Shown piece after piece: positions 51,625-62,906 of a stretch of 64,000 bases of DNA. Each line of letters starts with the position of its first letter. Position 1 is the first letter of the stretch. The notes below the pieces were generated by a model. The model saw nothing but the letters and a program-made list of their open reading frames with translations. It was not told the DNA's origin and ran no database searches. The stretch is from Gavia stellata (lineage: Eukaryota > Chordata > Aves > Gaviiformes > Gaviidae). Where the stretch lies: positions 78,784,495 to 78,848,494 of the forward strand of contig NC_082597.1 in the NCBI RefSeq assembly GCF_030936135.1, in the 5' to 3' direction. A program made the position numbers and the translations under genes.

Positions 51625-54600
51625 GGAAAAAGAAAAGCCATGGTAAATGGACTGAAGAGGTTATGTTTAATCCTAAAAGGGAGCATACTATAAAATTATA
51701 TTCTGGCATTTTGTCCTGCATTCAGTGTAGAGTCAAGTCTGTTATTAAAGCCTTTTACTATTAAAGCTTATACTGTTATTCAAAAGAGACCTCAAAAAAA
51801 TTTCCTCAGAAGCTGTAGCTTATCATCTCTTCCCTGTCTCAGTGAAAGCATAGGAAAGCAGCAGCAAACTGTACGCACTGAAGAATACTGGCTGCGATTC
51901 AGACCGTGTGAGAGAGGTGGGTGCAAGATAATGCAGAATGTGTGTGTAGTTACGCTCCGTTCAGTAAAAGTGGACTGTGGGGAGACCTTGTTGGTATCTG
52001 TCACTGAAGACGTGCTTGTTGCTTGGCAGCTTTAAAAATACGCTCTAGTGTACACCTGCAGTTACATATAGAATTATTTTACAGATCACGTCACTCGGCA
52101 GGGCTTATACACAGACAGTGCTGGAAGTAAAAATTAAAAGGTTTTCTTTGAAAATTAATCTCTATATTCAATCATAGGTAAACTCTAAGTGAACTGACAC
52201 TGGCTTTTGAAAACATACTTTGAATTTCTGATAGTATCTTTCTTCAAAGCATTTTATAAACTATTCTGTTCACAAAGACGACAAACTAGTAAAATCCAGT
52301 CAGCTCCGAGGTAGAAAAAAGTAATCACCTATCAGGGAGTAACTAGCAGGTCCATTGTGCATGTAGAAGGAATTTTATCTCAATCAACAGGGGCAAATTG
52401 GCTTCCTGCTATGAAAAAAATTAAGACACGAGTTAGTTGGTGTCTTAAAGATACTTTTCAGCAAGCTCAATAAACTTTCATTATGAGTTTTACTTGTTTT
52501 CTTTCAAGCCAGCAGGTTCTGGCATAACGTAAACTAGGATTTACTTTATCATAACTTACTAAACAGCAAGAAGTCAAAAGTAAATCAACATTACATCTCA
52601 GTGCATAAAAACACAGCTGAATAATCAGACGCATTGCCTCTTCCAGCCAAAACCAACCAGCTGCATTCCTTACCCTGATTACATCACTTCGAGTAATATT
52701 TCCAAAGTCTGCAAGAAAGCCCAAAATAAGCAACTGAATTAACGTGTTGTTTAGTACACTTGGATAAACGTATGAATTTACTATAATATGAGAGGTAAAT
52801 CTTAGGTTGGATCAAGTGGTAAGCTTCTGTAGTTATTTTACTTAAAATATGTGGTTTACCTCGCAGAGTTTCTCGATTGTAGCAACAGTACTTGCCTTTC
52901 TTTGCTGCTTCTTGAAAGAAACTCCTTCCTATTTCAGGGCTTACAGGTTTCACCACACTTCAGCATCCTCTTCTCACTGTGACTTTTGCTACTGAACTTT
53001 ACGCCTGTTTTCTTGTAATGGTGTTTGCTTGTCTCTTGACATACATTTCGAATAATAACAAGGAAATATAACAGAAAATAATACATTGTTACCTCTTGTT
53101 GTAGATTTGGAGAAGTATGCTACACCTCCTTTTGACTGTATTTTATATAGTTACTTTTGTACCATATTTGATTGGAAAGTATTGATATTCTTTGTCCTTA
53201 GTGACTTTCCTAACCCCTTGCAAGGGAATCCAGAACTTACGTAATTCATTGTTGTTGTGAGTACTGTAGGGATTTTAAAAGAATAGTTATTGTAGTCTAA
53301 GGATATAAAAGGAGCAAGCCTTACAGGAAAAGGTAATAACATTTATCAGATAAATTGATTCAGACTGAAAAATGGAAAAGCTTTCAAGGGCCTTTCTTCA
53401 CAAATATTTCCTCTCATACTACTTTTTTAATTAATGTGAAACAAAGAAGAAGATTAGGTATTGTAAATCTACAGGATGGGTCTGACCTTGAGTCTCAAGC
53501 TCAGGAAAATATTTAGCAAGTCTTTGTGACTCCTATCTACAGCTGACAAAATATTCTAAGATATTCAGCAAATTATTTAGGAATACATTCCAACATTATT
53601 ACAACGCAGTGTCAAATGGCATTCCAGGCTGGATTTCCCACATAGTTACTGGGGTTTAGGAGGCAGAATATCACCTGGTTCCTTTAAAACACAAGATCTT
53701 TGACCTTCAGGGTTACTGAACCCTAAATATCAGCATGTTAAAATACCTTGCTGACTGACTGGCAGTAGCGAAGGGTGAAAGGCCAAGAGCTGGAAGCATT
53801 GCAAAGCTTCTCTAACTCAACCAAACTTCAGTTTTCAGGTGAGACTGTAGTTACATTCTTTCTTCTCCCCTCCTGTACTCTCTGATCCTATTCTCCATCT
53901 TCCTTATCACTATGAATATGATTCTCCAAATGTTTGTTAAGCCTTTCTAAGGACACAGCCATACAGTAATATAAAGAAATGACAAAGTGAGAAGTGATGT
54001 CTAGCTAATATTACACGGACAGTTCACAAGGACACGGTGTTCTTATGTAAACTGAAAGTTAGTGAAGTCAGTGCGGTAAACACAACTATTCTTGCCAAAA
54101 GTAACACCAGATACGGAGTAAAACCAGTGGGTTTATGCTTCATCTGCAAAACTGGCCATCCTTACCAAAATTCTTCCTAAAACTACACTAGAATATCAAT
54201 ACAACACTGACATTTAACAAACGAAAGAGAATGTTCAAATCTGTCATATAGGCATGCAAAACCTGTGAATCCTGATTGTACCCCAAGCCAACAGAAGTGG
54301 CTGACCAGAGAAAGAAAACGTGTTAAGACCTATGTTTGGGAAGCTCATGCCAGTAAGTACTTCCAAGTCTTCAAAAGTCTGTAAAATGGTACCATGAGTT
54401 GATTTGAAAACTCCAGTTAAATTAAAGTCGGAGAATGATGCATTTTCAACACAGTTTTGCAACTGGAATTTGGGGGTACAGTTCCGCAGTAGTATCCTTA
54501 GGCACAATTAGCAGTCTTTTACTCATCTGGCTGCCTCGTTCTCATGCAGAGCCGACTCCTCTCCGGAGGTTGTCTCGGCGTTGGAAAGGGGCACTGCTGT

Positions 54601-54701
54601 TAGAAAATACAGTGGAACCAAGCTAAATATCAAATGCTTTAATAAACCATGGTGAAGGAACTTTGAGTTTTTAGACTCTGGCTTTTAAGAGATTAAAAAC
54701 T

Positions 54702-54727
54702 AAAAAAAAAAAAAAAGAAAAAAAAGT
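54702..54727 (+). repeat. A-rich low-complexity tract
   Basis: Fifteen adenines, then G and more adenines, about 400 bases upstream of the FAM118A CpG island. It is simple sequence; no target-site duplication or retrocopy was recognised. Confidence 0.7.
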
Positions 54728-55089
54728 AATTTGAAGAGGAGGAGAGTTTTGGCTATTGGCTTTCCAATGTGACTAGCTGAAGCAAGCTAGCTGCATGCGA
54801 GTGACAGGCTGCTTTGCTATCGCTGCAGATAACACATGCCGCCTGCTGTGAAGACATCACAGTATTACGCCTAATTATGCCTCGGTCAACACGGACAGTC
54901 AAGCCCAGCCTTCAGTCGAGCCACGGGAGGTAACTCTGCGGTGCCTTTTTGCTGTTCTGTGGTTGCTGGTTTGCTTTCTCGTCACCCTAACCCTCTAACA
55001 CTTCTACCATCTGTACGTCTTCATAGCACTAACCCCATTAATCTTCAAGTTTAGCAGTTCCTTTTCTTCTGTAGCTGATAATCGATTCC

Positions 55090-56130
55090 TCTGTTTGACG
55101 CGGACTCGTAGACTGCTGGTTGGTATTTTTGCCTGCGAAGAGTTTCAGGCATTTTTAGGGGTGCGCGAACGTGACCCATCTCCACTTTCCGGAGCAAGCA
55201 AGGCGCAGGAGCGCGCTCCGGCTCGCCCCGGGCCGCAGAGCTGTTCAACCCCGCTGCCGCTGGGCCGCATTTCTCGAAGCGGATTTTAACGCGGCGGCGG
55301 TGCCCCGCGGGGCTGGCCGCACGGCATCAGCCGGCCGCCACCCGCCCGGGCCGGGGGTGGGTCCCGCCGGCACCGGCCGGGAACCGTCCTCGGGCGGACT
55401 CTTGCTCCTGCGGCGGCTGTTTCCCCGCCGGCGGGGAAAGCTTTGGGGAGGGGACGGCCCCGCCGGGCAGGGCGGCGGGCGCCGCGGGGGGCGCCTGGTG
55501 CCTCTGGCCCCGCCCCGGCGGAGCGCGGCGGGGGCGCGGCAGAGCGAGGCCGCTCCCATGAGGTAAGGGCGCCGGAGCCCGGCCCCGTGCCGGCGGGGCG
55601 GGGGGCTGCGGCGGGGGGGTACCGCTGTCACCGCTCGGGGCCGCGTCGCCGCCCCCTCCCGAGCCATCTCCCCCAGGGCGACAAGGCCCGGCGGGGCGGG
55701 GGGATGGCGGCCGCAGGGCTCGGCGCGGCAGGTTGGCCGGGGGGGTTGCGCGCTGCTGAGCCGAGCCGAGCCGAGCCGCCGCCCCGGCTGCCGTTAGGCA
55801 CGGCCGTCCGGGCTGCCGTTCCGGAGCCGCGGCTCTCGGGCAGGTCGGGCGGCAGCGGGGCCTCCGGCGCAGGCCGGGCCGGGGGAGGCCGGCGCCGGCA
55901 GCGTTGCCGGGGGAGCGGCTCCTCTTCACTGGCAGGTGAGGGAGGAGGAGTGCCGCCGCCCCGCGGGCGGGGGGTGCCGGCCGGCTCTCGGCGTGCCCGC
56001 TCGCTGCGCCGAGTAACGCCGGTTCAGTGACCGGGGGGAGACGGGGGATTTAACTCGGCAAAACTACCGTCCGGCCCAGCCCGGTGCTCTTGGGTTTATT
56101 CCGGAGAGAAGCAGCGGGCAGGTGGGGTGG
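55090..56130 (+). promoter_or_regulatory. FAM118A: CpG island, presumed FAM118A promoter and exon 1
   Basis: About 1 kb of very GC-rich, CpG-dense sequence stands out sharply from AT-rich flanks. It contains GGGGCGGGG and CCCCGCCCC boxes of the SP1/KLF type, no TATA box, and a short GAGCC pentamer repeat at 55758-55777. Two splice donors could end a non-coding first exon: ATGAG|GTAAGG after 55562 and CAG|GTGAGG after 55935. Either would join the acceptor at 58078/58079, nine bases before the FAM118A ATG. The transcription start cannot be fixed from sequence. Long open frames here on both strands are GC-bias artefacts. Confidence 0.85.
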
Positions 56131-58078
56131 GGAGGGGAAAGGGGCTTCCCTGCGCCCGGTGCTTCCTTTGTGTTGAACGTTTTAGGCTGTTTCCATAACT
56201 GAAACTGCCTGGAAAAATCGTTTGGTGCGGTCAAACCGTCAACTTCAAGCTTCAGTCAGTGAATAGAGCTTTTATTTCATGGCTAGATCCTTAAATAAAA
56301 CTTACTTTCTTGAGCAGGAGGAAAATGCGAAATTAGAATTTGTTCTGATGAACCCTCCCTGGGTTTGGAGTGAAGACCCAGCCCCCATTCAGCGCTCTCA
56401 GGCATACCCGGGTTACAGTGGGGCCCGGTTTCCAGGCTGCCAGCAGGAAAGGTTGTTGAAAAGCAGCTGTACACGCCTTTGGGTAGTCCAATGTGTCTTT
56501 TTAAAAGCAAACCAATGCTGAATGCTGGTGCCCAGGTCCTCTGTTTTTCTAGGTATTCTCATTGAAGAAGTGTTTATTGCACCTAATAAGAGAATATTCA
56601 AGACTAGTCACAATTCCTCAGTACTCAAAGGCATGGAGAAATTCGAACTGTATCATTTGCAGCCATTTAGCTGTTACGGGTTGGTGATAATTGCTGCTAC
56701 TTACTTGCACAGCTTCTGCTTCCAGGAAGCAACTTTAAAGGATAAAGGGAAACAATGAGGTCTAAAATGTTAGTACTGACAGCATCCTGTGGGGAGATGC
56801 TTATTTTACTAATTCTGGTAAGTTACTAATGTAATTGTTAAAGGTTTCTTAGGGATTCTTTCCCCAATACTTGGCTGGATAGGGTTATAAAATAATACAA
56901 CCTTTTCCAGAATAAGTAAGTTGCACTTCCTTCATGTGTTGTTTTTGCTTTCTGAACTCATAACTTTTCCATATATAAAGGAATCTTGTTCTCTAGATTT
57001 TGAAGTGTTTTGCTCTAGATAGGTTATTGTTCTGAATTTTGAATGTGCTAACATTCTTCAGATGATGTGTAGCATCTTGGTAAGATACCGTCAGTGAAGG
57101 AAGGGAGCATGGAGAAAATAAATACTACAACAAGAAAAGATTTTTCCCCTTGAAAAGACATCCTGGGTGCATTTGCAGAAGAGATCTGTGTGTCTTCCTC
57201 AGAAATCTTGATGTCCCTCTATCATAGGGTGGGGGTTGTTTGGTTTTGTTCTTTTCTTTGGGCTTTTTTTTGGGTCAAACGATTTCCAAAGGTAGGCCTC
57301 TTGCTTCCAAATTAGCTTCCAGCATGTGAACCTGAGAGCTGGCAAGTAGCCTTATGAGCCACAGGGTCTGGCAGAATGCTTATTTCAGGGATTAGGGTCT
57401 GCCGTCCGCAGTCTCCACAACCACAAACCAAGATGTGTTTCAAAGCCAAACAAGAAAATACATCCTTATAAAAACAAAAACCAAGAATTAATGTCATGGA
57501 ACTTAGGGATTTCTAAGTGACGATATTGTAGCCAAATTCTCTTGCCAAGATGCAGTACTTCTTATGCTTTAGACATAAGACAATATAGATGATACAGAAA
57601 TAAGCTTTTATTTAAAATACTTGCTGAGAAAAAAATCTGCCCTGTTGTATGGTCTGGTAGAGTAGCCAGGTGGCTAGCAGAGGGCCTCTCATGATCATTA
57701 TGTGTTGCAGAAGTCTGGTTTCCACAAATTTGGTTGAATCAGCTGATTATTATGAAAAAAAATAAATTCAAGAAATGCAGTCATTTACCTGAAATGAATT
57801 AACATTTTAGTAGGTATGATAAATTTTGCCTTGAATTTAGACACAACTATTTTTCAGCTGCATGAATAGCCGTATCTCCGTTAGCTTCAAAATGTCAATC
57901 GACTGAGCTTAAATGGCACTGTGGTAGGTTTACACGCTCATAGTTTGTCGGCTTCCTTAACTGGGATGTGACATACAGAGAATAAATAGAAAATGCTAAC
58001 AGTAATACATCTGGGTTTAATTTTGGCCCTTTTTAAGGTAGAAGCATTAAGAATTATTTTACTTTTTGTTTTACTTAG
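56131..58078 (+). other. FAM118A: Presumed first intron of FAM118A
   Basis: Sequence between the CpG island and the acceptor in front of the first coding exon. It has no coding features. An additional untranslated exon cannot be excluded. Confidence 0.6.
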
Positions 58079-58087
58079 GGCTCAGAG

Positions 58088-58134
58088 ATGGACTCATCAG
58101 AACGATCAACAATCAGAAGTGAGCAGAAATCCAG
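58088..58134 (+). CDS. FAM118A: FAM118A first coding exon
   Basis: The exon probably starts at 58079, after the acceptor TTGTTTTACTTAG, and carries nine untranslated bases before the ATG. It encodes residues 1-15 and two bases of codon 16. The donor is CAG|GTAACT. The short polar N terminus matches human FAM118A. Confidence 0.92.
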
Positions 58135-61100
58135 GTAACTTGTGTTGCAAAGGTTATACAAAACTGTCTCTTAATGAAAATCTGGAAACACAGCGCAAAT
58201 ACATTACTGAAAATTGGATACGAGAACAACATCATGCTTGAAAACTTGAAATTATCCCAGAAACTAGTTTCTCTGCTGACTGAGTGCTTCGTGCTCAGTT
58301 AAGCTGAGGAATTGTGAGGAATAAGTAATATACTTGCCGAGAGGAAACAGTTTGTGCTGAATGTAGCAGGAAGGCTTGGGGATTATCAGCAGCGTACTCT
58401 TTGTAGGCATTAACTAGCAGCCTTATCTACATGTTTCTTAATTGCTTTGCCTGAGGCCATTTCAAGTTAAACATTATAGTTTTAGCTAGATAGTTTCAGA
58501 CGATTGTGAAATAAGAGGTGTTAAACATCCATGTTACCAGATTAACAGGAATTAAAAATCTGTAAAGGTAGTTTTGAAAGACAAGGGAATTCTACTGGTC
58601 TGTCTTACTGAAATCCTTGATTGCGTACAGTGATTTCACTGTACGGTTTAAATGCATTTTCACTTCTTTGCAAAGTAATCATGAAAGTGAGACTTTCTCG
58701 ACAGTTTCTTGTGCTGGCTTGCGCGAGTACTGATGTAGAACCAAATACACCTTTGAGAGTAATCCGTGGTCAGTAACATCTGAATAGTGAGCTGGACGAA
58801 CCCTTGATCTGAACAACCATGACTGCTCTTATGTTCATGTTTCCTGAAGTGAGAATAAATGAGAATAAAAGATACTGCTTTTTCCCAGAAAAACAAAAAT
58901 CTCTTTCTTTGAAATATTGTGACTTGTCCCTTTGAAATACTTCTACTTACTTTCTATCACACATGTGTTAAGTAAATCATTGGACAGTCCTTTGACTACT
59001 TTTTTCAAAATTTCATTTGAAATGGTGTTTGGCTAGCCCAGTGGACTGAAAATTGGCAATTGTCAATTTGGATCTCAAAGACATTAGTGATTTGAAGTTG
59101 TTGCCATATTTTGGCTTAAATTAATTATGCATACTTACTTGTCTAAAATGATAGAAAGACTTAAAGTACATTGTTGGTTTGGGGAAGGCTGTGAACTGCT
59201 GCCAATACCGTTCTTCTGCATAGAAATGGAGACCTCGGTTCCTTTTGGGTGGTTAGTATTTTGCACAAGCATTTATAGTTCATATGGACTTCCTGAGTCA
59301 GTCATGAGATCTTCACACAAGTTAGAAAATGCACTGTAAAGAATGAAGATTTTTGTTTTCTGTTTTAAAGAAAATTCTTAAAAAGTCTAATAAGAAAGCA
59401 GCCTCGGGACCTTCTTCTTGTAATTGGAACTGGGGTAAGTGCTGCGGTAGCACCAGGAATCCCAGCGCTGTGCTCCTGGAGAAGCTGCATTGAGGCTGTA
59501 ATTGAAGCAGCTGAGCAGCTGGAGGTGCTTCATCCGGGAGATGTTGCTGAATTTCGTAAAAAAGTAATCAAAGATAGAGACCTGCTTGTGGTTGCACATG
59601 ATCTCATCAGGAAAATGTCACCGGTGAGTATGTTTATAACTTGTATTGATTTCTATAATTATTATAGATTTCTGTTATCAACAAAGATTCTTTTCAGCTT
59701 TCTAAAACTTGAAACTTTTCTGGTAAAAATTGAAATTTTTATGTTAATCATTAGCACACTGCACATTTTGGAGAGGCTACAAAATCCTTGGTTTTTAATG
59801 TAAGTAAGCTTTCATCATAATTAATGCAGACAAGAATCCTGACTATTAAATATTTGCTATAATGTTTCTTGGAACTGAAAAAGGAATTTATAGCTCTGCT
59901 GGCTAAAACTAGAGGTACCCTGAAAATACAGGTAGACCTTGACCCTACTGATAACCTTAGGTCACACGGACTTAATCACCGCTGCAGCTCACTGAAGACA
60001 GTCCGTACATGCCCAGTTTCTCAGCCGTTCATCTTGGGTTCTAGAGATTTTCAGATTGTGTTAATAGGTTTGCCAAGTCTCCTAGTTGAAATAACTAGGG
60101 TGACATACGTACTGCTAAGTTGTAGGATGTGTTGAGCGTTTTGCAACATGTGGTGAGCTGCTTCTCTACAGGCGAAGTGTAGTAATAACCACCTCTCACT
60201 TTTGGGAAGGAGTCCGCACGTATGGTTAGGCTTTGTAGCAGATTTAATGATTAATACATTTTTCTCAACCAGGAAGCAAAAAACCCAAGAAACCCCCCAC
60301 CTTTGATAGTATATCCCAGACTCTGAATCCAGGGAATGATAATTTTAGTACACTAACTGATTTTCAAAGCAGTAAAAGCACACTGAGAAAGGTGAGGTTT
60401 CCATGTAGTTAGGCCAGTAACTATATTGGGCTTATAAACAGACATTCATTCTATGTGTAATACAATTTATGGAATAGGAAGCCTGTGTATTTTATAGAAC
60501 TGTTACACATTCCTGTCAGTCTCAGCAGATACTCTGGGCAAATGCTGCCTACGCAGGAAAGCGTACCTTCGTGTTTGTTTAGAAGTGACGAGTGAGGATT
60601 TAACTGTAGCAAAATAGTTTTGTTTTATTGTACCTGTATTACAAGCTTCCTCGAGAAAACCAGACTATTATTTTGAGCTATATTATGTGGAGGCAAGAGC
60701 ACCTGAATAATTTGAGATTGTTTTTGATGGTTTTGTACATTCAGACCTTTATGCTTTATATACTATGTAAGGCCTCTTTTAAAGAAATGCTTTGGCATTA
60801 AGTAGGCAAATGATGTGGGTTTTCTGTTGGAGGCAATTCTAATGGTGCACGTGGTCCTTATGAAGTGTTCATCTCTTTCTTTCTTCAGCGTACTGGGGAT
60901 ACGAAGCCCAACTTCTTCCAGGATTGCTTAATGGAGGTGTTTGATAATTTAGAACAACACATTCAGAATCCTGTTGTTCTGCAGTCGATCCTGAGACTCA
61001 TGGAGAGAGGCACAATGGTTCTGACTACAAACTATGATAATTTACTTGAAATATTTGGTCAGCAACAGGGTAAACCTATGGAATCTTTAGACTTGAAAGA

Positions 61101-62906
61101 TAAGGATAAGGTATGATGAGAGCAGTAAAATTTTTAGACTTCTTATAAGAGAAGGCAGCTTGTAAGCTTGATTGAAAGATGTTTTCCTGTTTAAAGACTG
61201 TCAAGGCTAAGACTTCTTAATTGGTAAAGCATGTCTGTAAGCTAACAGCAGATGCACGTTTATGTGCTGTATCTTTTTATTCTGAATAATCTAGTAACAG
61301 TTACCAAACAGCATTTCAGTGACACACTTATTACCCAATTCCCCCCCCCCCCCCCCGCCACTCCCTGGAAAAAAACCACGAACTTACTTAACTTACGTGA
61401 AGTAATTGTTACAATCACAAATATGATTTCACCTAGCTGGTAGTTAATTTGCTGTTCATATCTCTTCTGTCAGCATTGCTGGAAGTTCCTTCTTGGTTGA
61501 ATGCTTGTTTAGTCCAAAAAGCCAGGGATATCTTCAGTATCAGCGATCAGCTCTTTATTATAATTTAAAGCAAGCAGTGTAATTAGTAATTAAAATTATC
61601 TCTTGCTGCAGAAAAGTGTAGAAGTAGTTATTTCTGCTTTAAGTGGTTTTATAACTTAGGACAGCTGTATATTTTTGCAGAATCTTAGTTATTATAGTAT
61701 ACTATAGTATAACAAAAGAACGTAATTTGCATGATTTGCTTTAGGTTCTTCAGTGGGCAAGAGGTCATGTAAAATACGGAGTTCTTCATATTCATGGCTT
61801 GTATACAGATCCCTGTGGAATGGTGCTAGATCCCTCGGGATATAAAGATGTTACTCAAGATCCTGAAGTCATGGTTTGTGCGATCTTTACAATTTTTACT
61901 AAGTTTTGACAAACTATTTTATTGTAATCGCTGCATACACATTACCTAAGGCTAGGGTTTTTTCAGATCGTATAGATTAAATAACTGGGGCCCAGAAAAG
62001 TGGCAGTATTATTCAGAAAGCCAGCTATGTTTCTAGGGCAGTGTATGCTCTTGCATACTGCTTCTTTGTAAATCACAATCAAAACCCTCAGCTATATGTC
62101 ATAGTTTTAGAGTTCTTTGTATTTATCTCATGAAAGAAAATTAGCCCCAAAATACTAGACACCAGCACAAGGATTCATCACCATCTGATTGCTTGGATTC
62201 ATTTTTTAGGGGCTTGAGCTGTTCCCAGCTCTGGATCTTGGACTCAGTGTCATATCCTAGGTATTTTGAGAAGTCAAACATTTGTTCAAGAATATTAATT
62301 TTCCTTATTTACAGATTGGCCTAACGGGAGCCTAATATTCTGTCATCACAATTCTTTCAATTTTAAATTCCCTTACTGGAAATATTTCAATGTGTACTTA
62401 ATTTTGCATGGTAACTCTGATTTTGAATATAAAATTTTTTGTAGAAACAGTGCTTACACAATGTCAGTTTGCCCTGATCCTAAAACAAATGCTTAATTCA
62501 GTTCAACTGTGATGCCTGCTCTGCTTCTCCTTTTAAGTCTGACATATTTTAAAAGTTCTTACCTTGGCTTTTTGACTACTGAAGTAAATGAAGCTCTTGT
62601 GTGTATGTATTTCTTAACAGGAAGTTCTTCAAAATTTGTATCGAACCAAGTCTTTTTTGTTTTTGGGCTGTGGAGAGACTCTGCGTGATCAGATATTCCA
62701 AGCTCTTTTTCTTTATACTGTAAAGAATAAAGTGGATTTAGAACATTATATGTTGGTGCTTAAAGAAAATGAAGACCACTTTTTTAAGCTCCAGGCGGAT
62801 ATGCTGCTGCACGGAATAAAAGTAGTGTCCTATGGGGACTGCTTTAAACAATTCCCAGAGTATGTACAAGATCTGACTGCTCAAATCTGCAAGCAGAGAA
62901 GTCCAG
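58088..62906 (+). CDS. FAM118A: FAM118A, SIR2-like domain protein (3' end beyond window)
   Basis: Coding exons are 58088-58134, 59371-59623, 60889-61110, 61745-61873 and 62621-62906. They encode residues 1-312 and end in phase 1. Human FAM118A has about 357 residues, so a last exon of some 45 codons should lie to the right. The start MDSSERSTIRSEQKSR matches the human N terminus, and the ATG has G at -3 and +4. The SIR2-like fold shows VIGTGVS (33-39, the dinucleotide-binding GxGxS turn), TTNYD (146-150, the counterpart of the sirtuin TQNxD motif), HIHG (189-192, candidate catalytic histidine region) and FLGCGETLRD (231-240). FAM118 proteins are vertebrate relatives of SIR2 NADases used in bacterial antiphage defence. 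Recent work links the FAM118 family to NAD processing, filament assembly and innate immune signalling. Activity of this protein is inferred. Transcription probably starts in the CpG island at 55.1-56.1 kb. Confidence 0.95.
59371..59623 (+). CDS. FAM118A: FAM118A second coding exon (SIR2 glycine motif)
   Basis: This exon encodes residues 16-100, including VIGTGVSAAVAPGIPALCSW, the glycine-rich nucleotide-binding turn of the SIR2-like fold. A helical segment and the conserved end HDLIRKMSP follow. The acceptor is TGTTTTAAAG and the donor is CCG|GTGAGT. The exon ends in phase 0. Confidence 0.95.
60889..61110 (+). CDS. FAM118A: FAM118A third coding exon
   Basis: This exon encodes residues 101-174 in 74 whole codons. 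It includes MVLTTNYDNLLE, which corresponds to the sirtuin Asn-Asp motif region. The acceptor is TTTCTTTCTTCAG and the donor is AAG|GTATGA. Confidence 0.95.
61341..61356 (+). repeat. Poly(C) run of 16 in a FAM118A intron
   Basis: Sixteen consecutive cytosines lie in the intron between FAM118A coding exons 3 and 4. The complementary strand is a G16 run able to form a quadruplex. Length here is prone to sequencing error and polymorphism. Confidence 0.9.
61745..61873 (+). CDS. FAM118A: FAM118A fourth coding exon (HIHG region)
   Basis: This exon encodes residues 175-217 in 43 whole codons. It contains YGVLHIHGLYTDPCG, the candidate active-site histidine segment, then LDPSGYKDVTQDPEVM. The acceptor is TTGCTTTAG. 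The donor ATG|GTTTGT is weak, but the protein match is unambiguous. Confidence 0.95.
62621..62906 (+). CDS. FAM118A: FAM118A fifth coding exon
   Basis: This exon encodes residues 218-312 plus one base. It contains FLFLGCGETLRDQIFQALF and DLEHYMLVLKENEDHFF, both nearly identical to human. The acceptor is TTCTTAACAG and the donor is CAG|GTAATG. No convincing last exon is visible before position 64000. Confidence 0.95.

Larger units (their letters stand above)
46751..55089. other. Intergenic sequence upstream of FAM118A
   Basis: AT-rich DNA with simple repeats at 49,338, 51,548 and 54,702. No exon, RNA gene or interspersed repeat is recognised. Composition becomes less AT-rich from about 54,780 toward the CpG island. 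Confidence 0.55.

Noticed and set aside
55171-56030. Long open frames on both strands rich in Arg, Gly, Pro and Ala
   Set aside because: They lie in the CpG island, where stop codons are rare by composition. Frames are open on both strands at once and show no protein family resemblance.
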